Positions 1 to 7,530 of a DNA stretch of 64,000 bases are shown here, piece after piece. The DNA comes from Bacillota bacterium (lineage in GTDB: Bacteria; Bacillota; SHA-98; UBA4971): the NCBI GenBank assembly GCA_012516125.1, contig JAAYXB010000047.1:1-64000 (forward strand), written 5' to 3'. The notes under the pieces are model-generated. The model saw only the letters and a list, made by a program, of their open reading frames with translations, made no database searches and was not told where the DNA came from. Position 1 is the stretch's first letter. Every line of letters begins with the position of its first letter. Position numbers and translations under genes: made by a program.

Positions 1-660
1 ACCAGGTTGTCCGCGAGGCTGATCCCCTGGGGACCATCTGCATGCAAAACCTGGTCCCCTGGGGACCAGGGGTTTTTGGATATCTCGCAAGGTGGTTACG
101 CGGGGACCAGGTGACGGGCGAAGTTGGTCCCCAGGGGACCATGTTTGCGCGTAACCTGGTCACCAGAGGACCAGATCCGGCATCCTGGTCGCCCGAGCGC
201 CAGGAGGATGGGTTTCTGGTAACCAGGTTTCGCTCGAGGTTGATCCCCCAGGGACCACCCACACGCAAATCCTGGTCCTTTGAGGACCAGCCGCCCATGG
301 GCATCTGCGAAGGTGGTTACCTGGGGACCAGGTGGTGCTCGAACTTGGCTCCCTGGGGACCATCTCCGCGTGGGTCCTGGTCACCAGGGGACCAGGTCCG
401 GCATTCTACCGGCCGAACCGCGAGGAGGGTGGATCTCTGGGGACCAGATTTCGCTCGGGGTTGGTCCCGCAGCGACCACCCACGGAGGAGATCCTGGGAT
501 CCTAGGGATCACCCAGGGAGCATGCGTGGACCATCAAGGGACTACCCAGGAACTACCGAGGGATTGCAGAGGAACCGCTCACGGACCACCCAGCAACGAC
601 CGTGGGTAGGCACCACCCGCAGACCACCGGGGAACCGCCCAGGGACGAACACAGCCATAC
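1..660. repeat. Palindrome array 1: 221-bp tandem repeat of ~31-bp-spaced dyads
   Basis: Non-coding array of degenerate palindromes related to CTGGTCCCCTGGGGACCAG. Dyad centres lie near 28, 60, 101, 133, 165, 194, 221, 249, 281, 322, 354 and 386. The pattern repeats with a shift of 221 bp (28 to 249, 60 to 281, 101 to 322, 133 to 354, 165 to 386), so seven dyads make one higher-order unit. The motif decays after about 480, where only fragments such as GGACCACCC recur. The window starts inside the array, so it probably extends upstream. Because 221 is not a multiple of three, the repeat is not a protein repeat. Function is unknown. Confidence 0.8.
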
Positions 661-1046
661 AATGGTGAGGTTTTACGGAGGACCGGGTGCGAGCTAGTCA
701 CCCGGGGGTGATTTCATGGAGTGACCAAGGTCGAACCTAAACACCGCCTGAGGAGCCGGTCGTTGGCGACACACGGCTCGCTGGCAGAGCCTTCGTTCAA
801 CTTTGCACGTACCGTGTTTGCCCGGACGCCGCGCCGTCGAGCGTGCACGCGTCTTGCGAGTTCGAGCTTGGGCACCTACATAAGTACTCGATACTGTGGA
901 ATACTGCTTCCTCAGGTACGGAGCGACATCCGGCTGAGCGGCTCTGGTTGACGCATTTGGCCGGGAGATCTCTTCCACCAATGACCACCGGCGCCCCCGC
1001 TCGTGTTCGCGTCCATGATTCTGCCAGGAGACGGAGCGGACTCGCC
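661..1046. other. Intergenic stretch without recognisable gene
   Basis: Between palindrome array 1 and the promoter of the acyl-CoA dehydrogenase operon. Short open frames exist on both strands, but none has a convincing ribosome binding site or a familiar sequence. I see no RNA gene or repeat here. Confidence 0.5.
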
Positions 1047-1075
1047 TTGACAGCTCTGACTTCGCGTGCTACACT
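1047..1075 (+). promoter_or_regulatory. Sigma-A promoter of the acyl-CoA dehydrogenase/etf operon
   Basis: A perfect -35 TTGACA (1047-1052) and a -10 TACACT (1070-1075) are separated by 17 bp. Transcription would start near 1082, giving a leader of about 230 nt before the first gene at 1312. This is the only good promoter I see upstream of the operon. Confidence 0.65.
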
Positions 1076-1079
1076 GCGG

Positions 1080-1109
1080 TTAGCAGCTCCTATTAGGAGC
1101 AGGTGCTAA
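1080..1109 (+). promoter_or_regulatory. Palindrome at the transcription start (operator or attenuator)
   Basis: An inner perfect dyad GCTCCTA-T-TAGGAGC (1086-1100) is flanked by outer arms TTAGCA (1080-1085) and TGCTAA (1104-1109). It covers the predicted +1 of the promoter at 1047-1075, which is a usual position for a repressor such as a TetR-family fatty-acid regulator (inference). A T-rich tract (1110-1123) follows directly, so the hairpin could also act as an early terminator. The sequence does not decide between these. Confidence 0.5.
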
Positions 1110-1125
1110 TCATCTTCTTTTTTGC

Positions 1126-1297
1126 GGTATCGTATCGGATCGGATCGGGTCAGGTCGTATCGGGTCGTATCGGATTACATCGCGTTGCATTGCATGCATT
1201 GCATTGCGTCGCATGACAGCGCAGTACAGAGCAGCACGGCGCGTCGCGGCACCGCGCGTCGCGCGCGTCGTGCGCGTCGCAGCGCAGCGCGTCAGGG
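1126..1297 (+). repeat. Low-complexity leader of short CG-rich repeats
   Basis: Runs of GTATCGGATCGG-like, then GCATTGCATT-like, then CGCGTCGCGC-like short repeats fill the leader between the promoter and the Shine-Dalgarno of the acyl-CoA dehydrogenase. An open frame can be extended upstream through it in the frame of the gene, but its composition is unlike protein, so I treat it as untranslated. Confidence 0.55.
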
Positions 1298-1311
1298 AGG
1301 GGGCAGCGGCA

Positions 1312-2469
1312 ATGAATTACTTCCTCACGGAAGAGCAGCAAATGATCCGCGACCTTGCGAGGAAGATTGCGGAAGAAAAGGTGGCGCCGCGGGCGGCCGA
1401 GTTCGATGAGGCCGAGGAGTTCCCCTGGGACCTCATCAAAGTCCTGGCTGACGCGGGCCTTTTCGGTGTGTGGGTTCCCGAGGAGTATGGCGGCCTCGGG
1501 GGCGGCGTTTTTGAGCAGTGCCTCGTGGTCGAGGAACTTTCGCGGGCGTGCGGCGCCGTAGCCGTTTCGTACGCTGCAAGCGCCCTCGGAGGGTTCCCGA
1601 TCCTCCTCTTCGGCACCGACGACCAGAAGCGGAAGTACATGCCCGACATCGCCTCAGGCGCAAGGCTGGCGGCGTTTGCGCTGACGGAGCCGGACGCCGG
1701 GTCCGACGCATCAAACATTCGCACCACCGCAACGCGCGACGGCGACTATTACATACTGAACGGCACCAAGCAGTGGATCACCAACGGCGGGGAGGCCGAG
1801 ATATACACGGTCATCGCCACGGTCGATCCTTCCAAAGGCGCGCGTGGGATGACAGCGTTCATCGTCGAAAAGGGCACACCTGGGTTCGAGTTCGGCAAGA
1901 AGGAAAAGAAGATGGGCATAAGAGCCTCGGCCACGCGGGAGCTCATCTTCCGGGACTGCCGCGTGCCCGCCGCGAATATGCTCGACCGTGAAGGCAAGGG
2001 CTTCATAGTCGCCATGCGCACCTTCGACCGCACCCGGCCCGGCGTGGCGGCCCAGGCCGTCGGCATAGCCCAGGGCGCCCTCGACAGGGCGGCGCGGTAC
2101 GCCACGGAGCGCGTCCAGTTCGGCAAGAGAATCGCCGAGTTCCAGGCCATCGAGCACATGCTCGCGGACATGGCGACGCAGGTGGAGGCGGCCCGGGCGC
2201 TCGTATACGCTACGGCGCGTATGATAGACGCGGGCGATCGTGATTTCTCGAAAGAAGCGTCGATGGCAAAGGTCTTCGCGTCTGACGTTGCCATGCGCGT
2301 AACCACAGATGCCGTGCAGATCTTCGGAGGCTATGGCTACATGCGCGACTACCCTGTGGAGAAGATGATGCGCGACGCGAAGATAACGCAGATCTACGAG
2401 GGCACCAACCAGATCCAGCGCTCCATAATTGGAAGCGCCGTGATCAAGGAGGCTATGAGGCGGAAGTGA
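1312..2469 (+). CDS. Acyl-CoA dehydrogenase
   Basis: Flavoprotein of 385 residues, the normal length for short/medium-chain acyl-CoA dehydrogenases, oxidising acyl-CoA to enoyl-CoA (or the reverse when paired with a bifurcating ETF). Visible family motifs are FALTEPDAGSD (FAD/substrate region), QWITNGG, the arginine-containing RVQFGKRIAEFQ stretch, and near the C-terminus QIFGGYGYMRDYPVEKMMRDAK followed by QIYEGTNQIQR, whose Glu is the usual catalytic base. The start at 1312 is chosen because a GGGAGGGGGC Shine-Dalgarno lies just upstream and the protein begins like family members; upstream in-frame sequence is low complexity. It overlaps etfB by 4 nt (GTGA), indicating translational coupling. 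Chain-length specificity cannot be read from the sequence. Confidence 0.95.
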   Translation: MNYFLTEEQQMIRDLARKIAEEKVAPRAAEFDEAEEFPWDLIKVLADAGLFGVWVPEEYGGLGGGVFEQCLVVEELSRACGAVAVSYAASALGGFPILLFGTDDQKRKYMPDIASGARLAAFALTEPDAGSDASNIRTTATRDGDYYILNGTKQWITNGGEAEIYTVIATVDPSKGARGMTAFIVEKGTPGFEFGKKEKKMGIRASATRELIFRDCRVPAANMLDREGKGFIVAMRTFDRTRPGVAAQAVGIAQGALDRAARYATERVQFGKRIAEFQAIEHMLADMATQVEAARALVYATARMIDAGDRDFSKEASMAKVFASDVAMRVTTDAVQIFGGYGYMRDYPVEKMMRDAKITQIYEGTNQIQRSIIGSAVIKEAMRRK

Positions 2470-3296
2470 ACGTTGCCGTTCTCATCAAGCAGGTCCCCGA
2501 GACCACCGACGTGAAGATAAACCGGGAAACGAACACCCTCATGCGCGAAGGGGTTGCCTCCATCATAAACCCCTTCGACATGTACGCCATTGAAGAGGCG
2601 CTTCGCATCCGTGAACAGCACGGCGGCAAGGTGACCGTCATCACCATGGGACCCCCTCAGGCCGAAGAAGCGCTGCGCCAGGCGCTCGCCCTCGGGGCAG
2701 ACGAGGCCGTGCTCCTCTCGGACCGGGCGTTCGCCGGGGCGGACACCCTGGCCACGTCCTATACTCTGGCGAAGGCCATCGAGAAGCTGGGCGGGTTCGA
2801 CCTCGTCATATGCGGCAAGCAGGCCGCCGACGGCGACACCGCCCAGGTCGGCCCGGAGGTCGCGGAGAACCTGGACCTCCCCCATGTGACGTACGTCCGT
2901 AAGATCGAGGAGATCTCTCTCGGATCTCCCGACTCTGACGGCGGCGGCTCTCGAGGCGCCCCGGGTTTCATCCGGGTCCAGCGAATGACCGAGGAGGGCT
3001 ACGAGGTCATCGAGTCGCCCCTCCCCACTCTCATCACCGTGGTCAAGGAGATAAACGAGCCCAGGATGCCTTCAATAAAGGGCATGCTCAGGGCGAAGAA
3101 AGCTGCGATCACCTTGTGGACCGCACGAGACCTCGGCGTTGACGCAAGCCGCGTCGGCCTTGCAGGCTCGCCCACGCGCGTCATCCGGGTGTTCACTCCC
3201 GAGCAGAGGCGCCGCGGCGAGATCATAGAGGGCGCGACAGTCCAGGAAAAGGTGAGGACCCTCGTGGCAAAGCTGAAGGAAACCCACCTTGTGTAG
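2466..3296 (+). CDS. etfB: Electron transfer flavoprotein beta subunit
   Basis: A 276-residue EtfB. It begins MNVAVLIKQVPETTDVKINR and has the diagnostic FDLVICGKQAADGDTAQVGPEVAE segment that contacts AMP or FAD. It accepts electrons from the upstream acyl-CoA dehydrogenase together with EtfA. The GTG start overlaps the dehydrogenase stop. The region around residues 155-170 has a short Ser/Gly-rich insertion. Unusually, etfA does not follow immediately but 308 bp downstream. Confidence 0.95.
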   Translation: MNVAVLIKQVPETTDVKINRETNTLMREGVASIINPFDMYAIEEALRIREQHGGKVTVITMGPPQAEEALRQALALGADEAVLLSDRAFAGADTLATSYTLAKAIEKLGGFDLVICGKQAADGDTAQVGPEVAENLDLPHVTYVRKIEEISLGSPDSDGGGSRGAPGFIRVQRMTEEGYEVIESPLPTLITVVKEINEPRMPSIKGMLRAKKAAITLWTARDLGVDASRVGLAGSPTRVIRVFTPEQRRRGEIIEGATVQEKVRTLVAKLKETHLV

Positions 3297-3604
3297 TCGT
3301 GGCCTATAGTCTATAGCTGTGGCCCGGGTCGGCGGCGGCAGGGCCGCCCGTTGCTGTCGGGCTTTCTAAGTATCGAGTCATTGGTCTGCGCCGGCTCGCT
3401 GGTGGGTCGCGGGTTGGTCGCGGGTCGAGAGGGCCTGCACAGCGTGGCGTCACGACCCGACCACTTGCCAGTGGAGCCAGTGCCGCCGGGCGGCCGCGCG
3501 TGGGATGCTGCCAACCCGCGTGGGACGTCGTCAGCAGAGTGGAATGCCGCGAAAGCCCCCGGGAAGGCAGCGCCGCCTTTTGAACTCGGGTTTGGAGAGG
3601 AGCG
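3297..3604 (+). other. 308-bp gap between etfB and etfA
   Basis: etfB and etfA are normally adjacent, but here they are separated by GC-rich sequence with imperfect GGTCGCGGGT repeats near 3400-3430. No convincing small gene, clear terminator or promoter is visible. Open frames on the minus strand overlap the start of etfA and look like shadows. Confidence 0.5.
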
Positions 3605-4846
3605 GTGGAAGTGCCCGTTCGAGTTCTTTCTGATAGATGCACAGGATGTGAGGCGTGCGTGAGCACATGCCCGTACGGAGCCATTGCAGTAAGGGACGGC
3701 GTTGCCGTTCTCCTGGATAACTGCACGCACTGCGGGGCATGCGCAGGCGAATGCCCAGCCGAAGCCATTGCGATAGAAGAGGTGAAGGCGCAGGCCCGGC
3801 CCGAGGGTGCCGGAGAGGCCGAAGGTGCCACGGCACGACCCGAAGCCGGGGCCGACCGATGGCGCGGTGTTTGGGTATTCGCGGAGCAGCGCAGGGGAAA
3901 GCCCTCGAGCGTGGTCTACGAGCTTCTCGGCGAAGGACGCAAGCTCGCCGACGACCTGAGTGAGGAGCTATCGGCGGTGCTCCTCGGCCACAACGTGGAC
4001 GACGCCGCGAATGAGCTCATCGCGCACGGAGCGGAGAAGGTTTACGTGGTCGATGACCCCGCCCTCGCCGACTTCCAGGACGAGCCCTACGCGCAAGTGA
4101 TAACGGAGCTCGTCCAGGAGTATAAGCCCTCCATCTTTCTCCTCGGCGCGACGACCATCGGGAGGTCCCTCGGCCCGAGGGTCGCAGCGAGGCTCAGGAC
4201 CGGCCTCACGGCCGACTGCACAGGGCTTGCCATCGACAAAGAAAGGCGCCTGCTCCTGCAAACGCGGCCCGCTTTCGGCGGGAACATCATGGCCACCATC
4301 CTGTGTCCCGACAGGCGCCCGCAGATGGCCACGGTGAGACACAAGGTGATGAAGCGCGCAGCGCGCGACGACGCGCGACGCGGCGAGATCATCAGGCTGG
4401 TCAAGGAGATCCTGCCACCGAGGGCCAGGCTGGTCAGGGTGGTCGAGGAGACGCATCAGATGGTGAACCTTGCTGAGGCCGACATCATCGTCTCCGGAGG
4501 CCGGGGGCTCGGAAAGGCCGAGAATTTCAAGATCATCGAGGACCTCGCGCGCGTCCTAGGCGCCGCGGTGGGGGCCTCGCGCGCCGCCGTGGACGCTGGG
4601 TGGATACCGTACGCGCACCAAGTCGGGCAGACCGGCAAGACCGTGTGCCCGAAGATATACATCGCCTGCGGCATCTCCGGCGCCATCCAGCATCTTGCCG
4701 GTATGGGGTCCTCCGACATCATCGTCGCCATCAACAAGGACCCGTCCGCGCCCATATTCAACGTGGCGACCTACGGGATCGTGGGGGATCTCTTCGAGGT
4801 GGTCCCGGCACTCACTGCGGAGCTTCGCAAGAGCGCGGGCGGTTGA
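3605..4846 (+). CDS. etfA: Electron transfer flavoprotein alpha subunit with N-terminal ferredoxin domain
   Basis: A 413-residue protein. Residues 1-60 form a 2x[4Fe-4S] ferredoxin module with [12 protein letters not shown] (Cys 12, 15, 18, 22) and [12 protein letters not shown] (Cys 40, 43, 46, 50). After an Ala/Glu-rich linker comes a complete EtfA. Its FAD-binding C-terminal part shows [46 protein letters not shown] and [10 protein letters not shown]. The GTG start has GGAGAGGA just upstream. In other anaerobes such ferredoxin-fused EtfA proteins (for example CarE of the caffeyl-CoA reductase complex) belong to electron-bifurcating acyl-CoA dehydrogenase/ETF complexes. That role is inferred here. 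Confidence 0.95.
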   Translation: MEVPVRVLSDRCTGCEACVSTCPYGAIAVRDGVAVLLDNCTHCGACAGECPAEAIAIEEVKAQARPEGAGEAEGATARPEAGADRWRGVWVFAEQRRGKPSSVVYELLGEGRKLADDLSEELSAVLLGHNVDDAANELIAHGAEKVYVVDDPALADFQDEPYAQVITELVQEYKPSIFLLGATTIGRSLGPRVAARLRTGLTADCTGLAIDKERRLLLQTRPAFGGNIMATILCPDRRPQMATVRHKVMKRAARDDARRGEIIRLVKEILPPRARLVRVVEETHQMVNLAEADIIVSGGRGLGKAENFKIIEDLARVLGAAVGASRAAVDAGWIPYAHQVGQTGKTVCPKIYIACGISGAIQHLAGMGSSDIIVAINKDPSAPIFNVATYGIVGDLFEVVPALTAELRKSAGG

Positions 4847-4956
4847 GTGATCGCACCCCCCTGAACATGGGCTGAACCGAGCCCGGGCGCCTTCGCTGCA
4901 GACGAGATATCGACATCGCCAGACTACCGCGAGCGAGGTGACCTTCGCTACGTACT

Positions 4957-5763
4957 TCAAGTTCCTGTTCCCTGATAACAGCTCAATCCGGCCTTGAACA
5001 TCCGGATCGCTGCGTAGAACAGCGCAATTGCTACGAGCGGCGTCAAATATGATAAGGCGCTTGCGGTTCGCGGCAAGAAGGCTTGCGCAGGCCAGAAACC
5101 CACAAAGGCAAAAGGGACAAGCGTCGATAGGACCCACTGCAGGGAGCGACCGTATATCGTTAAAGGATACTGCCCGAGCGTTCCCAGCGTCCCCAAGAGA
5201 CTCATGAGAGCGTCGTTTTCAACGGTCCAAAACGACAGCGAGCTCGCCGCGAGGATGATCGCGGCATATACAAGCGCACCCGCAACGAGGTTGATTATCA
5301 ACAGAGGCGCCCGCACCCACCAATTGACTTGGAGGTTGATAGCTGCCGTGAATAGGAGAGCCGCACCAAGTATCAGTTCTCCCCACCCGTCCTCGTCCCA
5401 GCCATCGGCATATATCTGGAATAGGGGATCGAGGGGTCTGGTGAGAAACCTATCCAGCCTCCCGAGGCGGATGTACGCCGAGAGGTCCATGCCGTTGATC
5501 ATGAACACGTGCCAGAGTGATCTGGCAGTTGTAAAGAAGCCGTAGATCAGGACGATCTCCCAGAAGGTCCAGCCCCGCACCGAGGGTAGCTGTCTCATGA
5601 CGAATACTATGGTGGTAAGTCCCAGGCACTCCTGTATAAATACAGCCGTGAAACCAATAATGAAGTCCACCGGTGAAACAGTTATCCTTCTCCAGTTCAT
5701 AGCTGCAAAGTGAGCATATAGTACGATACCTCTTACGAATCCGCGAAAGACCTCACCCACCAA
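4957..5763 (-). CDS. ABC-2 type permease (second membrane subunit)
   Basis: A 268-residue integral membrane protein with about six hydrophobic segments. It resembles the COG3694-type ABC-2 permeases that pair with a COG4587-type partner and a COG4586-type ATPase, all three being encoded here in one run. It starts MVGEVFRGFVRG and overlaps the end of the preceding permease by 11 nt, so translation is coupled. As last gene of the cassette it converges with etfA. The likely role is export of the peptide made and modified by the upstream genes (inference from context; the substrate of this family is generally undefined). Confidence 0.85.
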   Translation of the reverse strand: MVGEVFRGFVRGIVLYAHFAAMNWRRITVSPVDFIIGFTAVFIQECLGLTTIVFVMRQLPSVRGWTFWEIVLIYGFFTTARSLWHVFMINGMDLSAYIRLGRLDRFLTRPLDPLFQIYADGWDEDGWGELILGAALLFTAAINLQVNWWVRAPLLIINLVAGALVYAAIILAASSLSFWTVENDALMSLLGTLGTLGQYPLTIYGRSLQWVLSTLVPFAFVGFWPAQAFLPRTASALSYLTPLVAIALFYAAIRMFKAGLSCYQGTGT

Positions 5764-6544
5764 ACAAGCTCAGCCTCCTTCGGGCTATCGTCCAGGCAAC
5801 GCGCGAGAGCAACAGCAAGGTGATGCACCAGAATGCCTGTAGGCCCAAAACTGGTAGCGCTTGCGGGAGCGAGGTCTTGCCCACATAGATGCTGAGCGGT
5901 AAATAGTAGGCCGACTGGAACGGCAAAGCCCTCGCCAGGCGCTCGAGACCAGGGGGAAAGAAGTCCAGGGGCACTATGGCGCCGGAAAAGAAAAGGACGA
6001 TAGCGTCCTTGAGCTTATCCGTGCCCCATCCGTACTGAGTGTATATCCCTGCTACTCCTGCTAGAAAGCCCAGGAGAAGCTGGAGCACAACGCCGAGGAG
6101 CCACGCCAGTAGAAATACACACCATGTGCCAGCAGACGCCGGCACCGTGATGCGGAATGCCACCCAGGAGATAAGAAACATCGGCACGGACACGAACAAG
6201 CTTGCCGAAAGGGAGCGTCCCAGGTCTTTTGCCCCCAGGTATGCCTGGAGATCGACAGGCAGGCAGAGGTCTTTGGTGATCTCCCCTGAACGGAACTTCT
6301 TCGTGAGTTCCAGGCCGCTTCTAACCACGGTTGCCCGCATAAGCGCCTGAGATACTATGACATACGTCACCGCTTCGGTCATGGTGAAACCGCCAAGAAC
6401 CGATCGTCGCGCATAGATGGCCGACCATACCACCGCTTGCAGCATGACGCCGATTAGCCCCGTAACCACGCGTAGGAGCATGTTTGTCCTGTATGCCTGG
6501 TAGTCACGGAAAGAAAGAGCGATCACCCCGACGTATGTCCGCAA
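5753..6544 (-). CDS. ABC-2 type permease (first membrane subunit)
   Basis: A 263-residue membrane protein of the COG4587 type. It has an N-terminal hydrophobic region near residues 25-50, several further membrane segments, and a conserved-looking stretch FFSGAIVPLDFFPPGLERLARALPF typical of ABC-2 permeases. It overlaps the upstream ATPase gene by 22 nt and the downstream permease by 11 nt. Together these two permeases and the ATPase would form a heterodimeric exporter. Confidence 0.85.
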   Translation of the reverse strand: MRTYVGVIALSFRDYQAYRTNMLLRVVTGLIGVMLQAVVWSAIYARRSVLGGFTMTEAVTYVIVSQALMRATVVRSGLELTKKFRSGEITKDLCLPVDLQAYLGAKDLGRSLSASLFVSVPMFLISWVAFRITVPASAGTWCVFLLAWLLGVVLQLLLGFLAGVAGIYTQYGWGTDKLKDAIVLFFSGAIVPLDFFPPGLERLARALPFQSAYYLPLSIYVGKTSLPQALPVLGLQAFWCITLLLLSRVAWTIARRRLSLFGG

Positions 6545-7527
6545 CTGCTTTGCCCTCCTGAAAGCCGGTCGTAGATGGAGCCGATCACGAACTCCAGGTC
6601 TGGAGCCTTGACAGATATGTCTACCACCTTGCCCAAGCTGAACAGGCGCTCCACGACTGAAACGGGAGGCTCGGTGCCTTTCCCATGGATTACGAACCGC
6701 CCGTTTGCCCCCGACACTTCCAGACCGAGCGCGTCGCTGAGGCTCCTGCCCTCAACACGGTCATCGGCGAACCGCACCTCGATATCGTGGCCGAACGAGG
6801 CTAATAGCTCCGACACCATCCCGTCAAGAACTATTCGGCCCTGGTGCACCATTATGAGCCGGTCGCATGTTGACTCGATGTCCCCCAGATCGTGGGTAGC
6901 CAGGAACACTGTGACACCTATCTTCTTGAGGTGCGCCAGGAACTGCCTTATTCGCCGCTTGCCGCTGAGGTCAACCCCCAGGGTCGGCTCGTCCAAGAGG
7001 AGGAGCCTGGGGCCGTGGAGAAGCACGCTTCCGAGTTCTGCACGCATCTTCTCTCCTAGGCTAAGAGTACGAGCCGGCCTGTGAAGAAGCTTCTCCAGCT
7101 CGAGAAGGTCGACCGCCATCTCCAATCTCTTATCAAGGTCTGACCGGGGCACACCATATATCTTAGCAATCATCCTGTAGGAATCGATAACCGGCAGTTC
7201 CCACCATAGTTGCGTCCGTTGTCCGAACACCACTCCTATATTGTGGGAGTTGTGGATTCTGTATCGAAACGGGTCGTGACCAAACACGCGGACGCTGCCT
7301 TCTGTAGGCCGAAGCACGCCAGCAAGAATCTTGATCGTGGTGGACTTGCCAGCACCGTTAGGGCCGACATAAGCCACCGCCTCGCCTGAATTCATAGAGA
7401 AGCTGACCTGTTGAAGGGCGGGGACCTCAGTCCACCGGAAACTAAGGAGGTCTGCGGGCCACTTACCCACCAACTTGCGCACCCTATACACCTTCCTGAG
7501 ATTATTCACGACTACCGCTTCGCCCAT
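6523..7527 (-). CDS. ABC transporter ATP-binding protein
   Basis: A 334-residue ATPase of the COG4586 type. Walker A GPNGAGKST lies near residues 55-63, the Q-loop region contains FGQRTQLWWELP, the signature is LSLGEKMR, Walker B is LLLLDEPTLGVD and the H-loop is LATHDLGD. A C-terminal extension of about 110 residues after the nucleotide-binding domain is normal for this group. Only 3 nt separate it from the radical SAM gene and it overlaps the next permease, so it belongs to the same transcript. Confidence 0.92.
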   Translation of the reverse strand: MGEAVVVNNLRKVYRVRKLVGKWPADLLSFRWTEVPALQQVSFSMNSGEAVAYVGPNGAGKSTTIKILAGVLRPTEGSVRVFGHDPFRYRIHNSHNIGVVFGQRTQLWWELPVIDSYRMIAKIYGVPRSDLDKRLEMAVDLLELEKLLHRPARTLSLGEKMRAELGSVLLHGPRLLLLDEPTLGVDLSGKRRIRQFLAHLKKIGVTVFLATHDLGDIESTCDRLIMVHQGRIVLDGMVSELLASFGHDIEVRFADDRVEGRSLSDALGLEVSGANGRFVIHGKGTEPPVSVVERLFSLGKVVDISVKAPDLEFVIGSIYDRLSGGQSSCGHTSG

Positions 7528-7530
7528 CAG

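Noticed and set aside
42-668. A 208-residue open frame across palindrome array 1
   Set aside because: It merely crosses the repeat. The 221-bp period is not a multiple of three, so repeats are read in different frames, and the sequence is Arg/Pro/Trp-rich without a ribosome binding site.
1204-1311. N-terminal extension of the acyl-CoA dehydrogenase
   Set aside because: The in-frame extension is translated simple repeat (Arg/Ala), and a strong Shine-Dalgarno lies just before the ATG at 1312.
3304-3831. Minus-strand ORFs across the etfB-etfA gap
   Set aside because: They overlap the ferredoxin domain of etfA antisense and have no start signal.
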